A DNA stretch of 25,442 bases from JBAVVD01 sp049697115. GTDB taxonomy: Bacteria; Acidobacteriota; Aminicenantia; Aminicenantales; UBA4085. Below the pieces are notes generated by a model. The model worked only from the letters and a program-made list of their open reading frames with translations, had not been told where the DNA came from and did no database searches. The translations under genes and the position numbers were made by a program. This document shows, piece by piece, positions 22,193 through 25,442 of the stretch; the first letter of the stretch is position 1; each line of letters begins with the position of its first letter. The stretch spans positions 1 to 25,442 of the forward strand of contig JBAVVD010000088.1 of NCBI GenBank assembly GCA_049697115.1. Direction: 5' to 3'.

Positions 22193-23545
22193 TTGCCACC
22201 AATACTAGCCTTAATCCTTTGTATTGCCTTTGTGCTTTTTCTGCTTCGGCTTGAGCGTAAACAATCACCTGATGTGACCCGAGCCTTATGGATACCAACT
22301 ATTTGGATGCTTTATGCCGCCAGTAAACCTTTGGCCGTTTGGTTTCCATCATCGGGTGCGACTCCTGAGTCAAGTCCATTGGACCGAGCATTCTTAATCG
22401 TACTCATATGTGTGGCTCTCTGGATACTTATCCGGAGAAGATTTGATTGGTTCAGCGCAATGAAAGAGAACGCCTGGTTGATGGTTCTGATTGTTTTCAT
22501 GCTCATCAGTGTTCTCTGGTCAAACATTCCCAACACATCTTTTAATCGTTGGGTAAGAGAGTTGCAGGCGGTCCTTATGGCCTTCGTTGTTCTTTCTGAA
22601 CCTTCACCGCGCCAATCGATGGAGAGCATTCTCAGAAGAACAACTTATATCCTCATTCCCTTTTCGCTTCTTCTCATTAAATTTTTCCCTAACTACGGCC
22701 GCACGTATGGCCGTTGGTCGGGTAGACAAATGTGGATAGGCGTTACTCAGCAAAAGAATGGTCTAGGCCGCTTGTGCCTCATTGCTGTATTTTTCCTTAT
22801 CTGGTCGCTCGTCAGGAGAAAGCAAGGAAACAATGCGCCGGTTTGGAAGTATCAGACCCATGTGGAAATATTGGTCCTGGTTATTGCCCTATTGCTCATA
22901 AGAGGCCCGGGAGGAGATTCGTATTCTGCAACTGCGCTCTACGCATTGGGTGTGGGGCTGTTGGTTTATTGGGGATTTCATTTCATAAAGAAATTCGGAA
23001 TAAATTTGGGAGGCGGTACTCTCATGACGACGGTGGCTATGATCATTTTATTTGGAATTGTGGCTGTTTTTTCCAGCGGATCCAATGTGCGATTCTTTGC
23101 ATCCTCCGTTGGGCGGGATGCGACACTGACAGGTAGAACACAAGTATGGGCACGACTCTTGCCTGTTGCAATGCAGCAACCCGTTGTAGGAAGAGGCTTT
23201 GGGGGCTTTTGGACCCCAAGAACAAGAGAGGCGTTTGAAATCAGCGAAGGTCATAGTGGGTATCTGGATGTGCTTCTGGGGCTTGGATTCGTTGGTATCC
23301 TGCTGGTCTCGATATTCCTTTTGTCGTCTTGCCGGAAAGCCCAACGGGTGCTATTCCATGACTTTGATTGGGGCGCCCTTTGGATTTGTTATATTATAAT
23401 GTCAGTGGTCCACAATATAACCGAGTCTTCAATCGATTCACTGACGAGCCAGCTAACGGCAGTTCTTGTGTTTCTGGCAATCTCTTCTTCAAAGGCTGCT
23501 TATGCACCCAGAGATTCTCAAGAGAAATATGACCATGCAACATGA
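22193..23545 (+). CDS. O-antigen ligase / Wzy-like polysaccharide polymerase
   Basis: The 450-residue polytopic membrane protein has about ten to twelve hydrophobic segments, beginning PILALILCIAFVLFLLRL. The large periplasmic loop characteristic of the Wzy_C/O-antigen ligase group lies at about residues 290-380: VGRDATLTGRTQVWARLLP, VGRGFGGFW, and SEGHSGYLDVLLGLGFVG with the family's key His. Relatives polymerise repeat units or join O-antigen to lipid A core at the periplasmic face. The TTG start is supported by AAAGGAAG about 6 nt upstream, and no ATG fits. It has its own promoter and is the only clear chain-assembly gene in the window; no Wzx flippase or Wzz is present. Confidence 0.88.
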   Translation: MPPILALILCIAFVLFLLRLERKQSPDVTRALWIPTIWMLYAASKPLAVWFPSSGATPESSPLDRAFLIVLICVALWILIRRRFDWFSAMKENAWLMVLIVFMLISVLWSNIPNTSFNRWVRELQAVLMAFVVLSEPSPRQSMESILRRTTYILIPFSLLLIKFFPNYGRTYGRWSGRQMWIGVTQQKNGLGRLCLIAVFFLIWSLVRRKQGNNAPVWKYQTHVEILVLVIALLLIRGPGGDSYSATALYALGVGLLVYWGFHFIKKFGINLGGGTLMTTVAMIILFGIVAVFSSGSNVRFFASSVGRDATLTGRTQVWARLLPVAMQQPVVGRGFGGFWTPRTREAFEISEGHSGYLDVLLGLGFVGILLVSIFLLSSCRKAQRVLFHDFDWGALWICYIIMSVVHNITESSIDSLTSQLTAVLVFLAISSSKAAYAPRDSQEKYDHAT

Positions 23546-23600
23546 TATTTATTAGAAATGTCCTGCGACCTTCGTCCGCTTTTGCAGGAGTCTTGTCCAT

Positions 23601-23665
23601 GAGCGTATCCTTTCGGACCCATCCGAATCCATGTTGAGATTGGAACATCAACATAGGATACGCTC
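23601..23665. repeat. 65-nt three-way-junction inverted-repeat structure
   Basis: The outer arms GAGCGTATCCT (23601-23611) and AGGATACGCTC (23655-23665) are perfect complements. They enclose TTCGGA-CCCA-TCCGAA (23612-23627) and ATGTTGA (23631-23637) paired with TCAACAT (23648-23654) around a 10-nt loop. Only TCC at the junction is unpaired outside the two loops. All 24 pairs are Watson-Crick. It lies 56 bp after the polymerase stop and at the edge of a transposase remnant. It could be a folded RNA, a transcription stop for the polymerase gene (a pyrimidine-rich tract follows) or a recombination site. Confidence 0.6.
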
Positions 23666-23689
23666 TTTCCTTTCATATAAAAGTTTCGT

Positions 23690-24020
23690 TTATATCTCCG
23701 GGCGAGATCCCCGTTATGAGGTTCCGTCGAGCCTTGAAAGAGAAACGTTCCCTCTTTAGGGAGTTCGCTGTTCCGCCTCCGTTCCAATCTACGAAGGATA
23801 TCTTTTCGTTAAATGCGGAACATGAGGTGGATCAGTATAGAAAAATCTCTTTTCATAATTTGGAGTTTAAACTCTCTGGAGTCTCAGCCCAGGATACGGT
23901 TCAGCTACATGTCGTGCCCAATAAATAAACGGCATGGCAGAAATTCGATTCTGGCGTGAAAATGATTTTATCGGCGTCCAAAAAGCTCGCATGGAGGATC
24001 TTAAATTATTCCACTTTTAA
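23690..24020 (+). pseudogene. DDE integrase-type transposase remnant (C-terminal end)
   Basis: The frame reads MRFRRALKEKRSLFREFAVP, PPFQSTKDIFSLNAEHEV, DQYRKISFHNLEFKLSGV and HVVPNK, then meets a TAA at 23926-23928. After a frame change it continues MAEIRFWRENDFIGVQKARM and EDLKLFHF to a stop at 24018-24020. This resembles the C-terminal tail of IS481-like integrase-core transposases, recognised from general pattern rather than a specific match. The catalytic core is absent and the reading frame is broken, so it is a dead fragment. Confidence 0.5.
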
Positions 24021-24086
24021 ACTTTACGACCGTCAAAATTTAACAAACAGCCGGCATCCTTGGGTCTGGAAGCGATGAGAGGTGGG

Positions 24087-25172
24087 CTAGCGTATGGAAA
24101 CGGCCGAGAAGTCATCTTGGAGACCCAGGACTTTACGGAGAATTATCTCGGCGATCGGCGTAGGCCCGTCTTTCTTAAAGTAGTGATAATAAAGGCCAGG
24201 ACCCGCGTTGACTTCCAAAACGATTCCCTTTGTTTTTGAGAGGTCCTGAGTGATATCTGGTGTTATGATATCGATGCCTGCGTACCGGATATCGACGATC
24301 TCTGTTATCTTATGCCCCATTTCAAGGATCGACGGCGCGATGTTGTCTTTGATGCTCTCATTATCGATTCCTAGGTTTCTGTTGATCACCGTCCTCACCT
24401 TAATGACCTGACCAGCTGCCGGTACCGAGTGCAAGGAGAGGCCTTGAGCGCGAAGGGTGTTTGCCATTTCGTAGTCGAGCGGCAATAAACTCTGGCTTCT
24501 TGCGATCCCTTGGGCAATCCGGAGGCGGTTTTCTTCCCTGACCAGCCTGCGGATTGTCGAACGGCCGTCACCGATAACAGTGGGAGAACGCCGGATGACG
24601 CACTCGAGCAATTCGCCGTTCAGATACAAGAGACGATAGGTATCCCCTTCGATTTGATCTTCGATGATGACCGAGGGGCAAAAAGCCTTTGCCCAAGCAA
24701 TCGCTTTGATCAGACGGAACATGTTATCGATATTCGTCGTCACTCCACTGCCACTACCTGTTCCGGTCGTGGGTTTGACGACAACCGGGCCTGTTCCTCT
24801 TTCGATATGCCTTTTTGCCGAAAAGTAATCAAATTTTTCAAGTTCGAAATATCTTGGGATAGGAATGTTCGATTCCGTCAGTAATGTATGGATAATCCTC
24901 CTATTCAGAGTTTTTTCGACGGTGATGGAGTCGTCAAGGGAAAGATAGTTGTTATGAATCCGGATTGGCTTCTGGCCAGGAGAAAATATTTCGACAATGT
25001 CTCTGCCAAATACTCGGGTTTTGAAGCCCAACGCTGACGATGCTTTTTTCCAGGTGTCAACATAGAATTGGGCTCTTAATCGCTTGAGCATCTGCGCCCC
25101 TGGTTTCTGCTGCTGAAGTAGATAGCGCGCCATAAAATAGTAGGAAAGAAAATCAACAATATTTCGAGCCAT
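24087..25172 (-). CDS. ATP-grasp ligase (cyanophycin-synthetase/GshAB-like ATP-grasp)
   Basis: The 361-residue protein has an N-terminal region of about 85 residues and then an ATP-grasp fold: KTLNRRIIHTLLTESNIPIP (87-106), VVVKPTTGTGSGSGV (130-144, ATP-binding Lys and glycine-rich loop), IIEDQIEGDTYRLLYLNGEL (169-188), IGDGRSTIRRLV (200-211), and the metal-binding VLEVNAGPGLYYH. It joins a carboxylate to an amine or thiol through an acyl phosphate. The closest style is the ATP-grasp domain of cyanophycin synthetases and GshAB, but the partner domains are missing, so it is a stand-alone ligase. It may add amino acids to a peptide or glycan. The start is ATG at 25170-25172 with a weak ribosome site. 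Confidence 0.88.
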   Translation of the reverse strand: MARNIVDFLSYYFMARYLLQQQKPGAQMLKRLRAQFYVDTWKKASSALGFKTRVFGRDIVEIFSPGQKPIRIHNNYLSLDDSITVEKTLNRRIIHTLLTESNIPIPRYFELEKFDYFSAKRHIERGTGPVVVKPTTGTGSGSGVTTNIDNMFRLIKAIAWAKAFCPSVIIEDQIEGDTYRLLYLNGELLECVIRRSPTVIGDGRSTIRRLVREENRLRIAQGIARSQSLLPLDYEMANTLRAQGLSLHSVPAAGQVIKVRTVINRNLGIDNESIKDNIAPSILEMGHKITEIVDIRYAGIDIITPDITQDLSKTKGIVLEVNAGPGLYYHYFKKDGPTPIAEIILRKVLGLQDDFSAVSIR

Positions 25173-25188
25173 CTTAACCAGCCTTACC

Positions 25189-25210
25189 GAAAAATTCTCT
25201 GGAATTTTTC
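25189..25210. promoter_or_regulatory. Perfect palindromic hairpin upstream of the ATP-grasp gene
   Basis: GAAAAATTC (25189-25197), loop TCTG and GAATTTTTC (25202-25210) form a 9-bp stem 16 nt upstream of the ATP-grasp start. It may be an operator or a leader hairpin affecting translation. Confidence 0.4.
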
Positions 25211-25341
25211 AGCGATCCCGTTCATTTCTCCCAAGGATTTCGCGATAAATTCCACGCTCGCGGATGCAACTTATCGATATCACACAAGGTCAAATCAGTC
25301 AATAGAGGTGCTATGCCCAGGAATGCCGATAGAAAAATCTA

Positions 25342-25368
25342 TTGAAGGATAAAGACTCCTGGTATAAG
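25342..25368 (+). promoter_or_regulatory. Possible extended -10 promoter for the right-edge gene
   Basis: TTGAAG (25342-25347) and TATAAG (25363-25368) are 15 bp apart, short for sigma70. TG at 25360-25361 provides an extended -10. A TCACCC-GTT-GGGTGA hairpin follows in the leader (25393-25407). Confidence 0.4.
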
Positions 25369-25431
25369 GTTATTTTTGATGAAAAAACAACATCACCCGT
25401 TGGGTGAGACCTTAACCAGGAGGACGCATCT

Positions 25432-25442
25432 ATGATAACGCA
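25432..25442 (+). CDS. Start of a plus-strand gene, truncated by the window
   Basis: An ATG at 25432 follows a perfect AGGAGG (25418-25423) by 8 nt and begins Met-Ile-Thr before the window ends. The strength of the ribosome site and the promoter-like elements upstream make a real gene likely; its identity cannot be seen. Confidence 0.55.

Noticed and set aside
1..25442. CRISPR array, tRNA or rRNA genes, integron array
   Set aside because: No regularly spaced repeats, no cloverleaf and no rRNA-like stretch were seen by eye on either strand.

Overview
The window looks like chromosomal DNA of a Gram-negative bacterium of moderate GC content. The evidence is an outer-membrane beta-barrel gene, a secreted beta-helix protein and an O-antigen-ligase-type polymerase. 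I cannot name the organism. The mix of insertion sequences, NarL-type signalling and a mosaic exopolysaccharide locus would suit an environmental lineage (for example Nitrospirota- or Omnitrophota-like), but that is a guess.

Layout. (1) 1-861, minus: the 5' part of an alpha/alpha-toroid (prenyltransferase/squalene-cyclase-like) gene, open to the left edge. (2) 862-5330: an insertion-sequence pile-up. It holds a possible IS21-type end remnant, a well-bounded IS5-superfamily element with 15-bp terminal repeats and a TAATTA duplication, the 3' tail of an interrupted gene, an IS630-family element, and an IS4-family element whose transposase is split between two frames. (3) 5395-6426: decayed genes. 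These are a histidine-kinase/response-regulator remnant with an in-frame TAG and a frameshifted, deleted L-lactate permease pseudogene. (4) 6727-9292: an intact NarL-type kinase/regulator pair and a free-standing receiver-domain protein. (5) 9743-19615, plus: nine co-directional polysaccharide genes ending at a good intrinsic terminator: FemAB/GNAT, NodB-fold deacetylase, DUF354 GT-B protein, UDP-GlcNAc 2-epimerase, alpha/alpha-toroid protein, second NodB-fold protein, GT2 glycosyltransferase, second FemAB/GNAT, and DegT aminotransferase. (6) 19721-21871, minus: a secreted beta-helix/FnIII protein followed by a small beta-barrel gene. (7) 22193-23545, plus: an O-antigen ligase/Wzy-like polymerase behind a strong sigma70-type promoter. 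(8) 23546-25442: a 65-nt three-way-junction inverted-repeat structure, a transposase remnant, an ATP-grasp ligase (minus) and the first codons of a plus-strand gene.

How the genes may work together (inference). WecB supplies UDP-ManNAc and the DegT protein makes an amino sugar. GT2 and DUF354 would build a glycan, and the NodB-fold proteins could free amino groups. The two FemAB-fold proteins, and possibly the ATP-grasp ligase, could load amino-acyl groups. The Wzy-like protein would polymerise or ligate the glycan. The beta-helix/beta-barrel pair could process or export it. The upstream kinase and regulators are plausible controllers, and AAGTA/TACTT palindromes lie before both the lone receiver and the polysaccharide operon.

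The strongest candidates for something undescribed are the aminoacylated-polysaccharide gene set, the three-way-junction element at 23601-23665, the structured island at 9385-9471, and an apparent AUA start codon at 20267-20269. No tRNA, rRNA or CRISPR array was seen.
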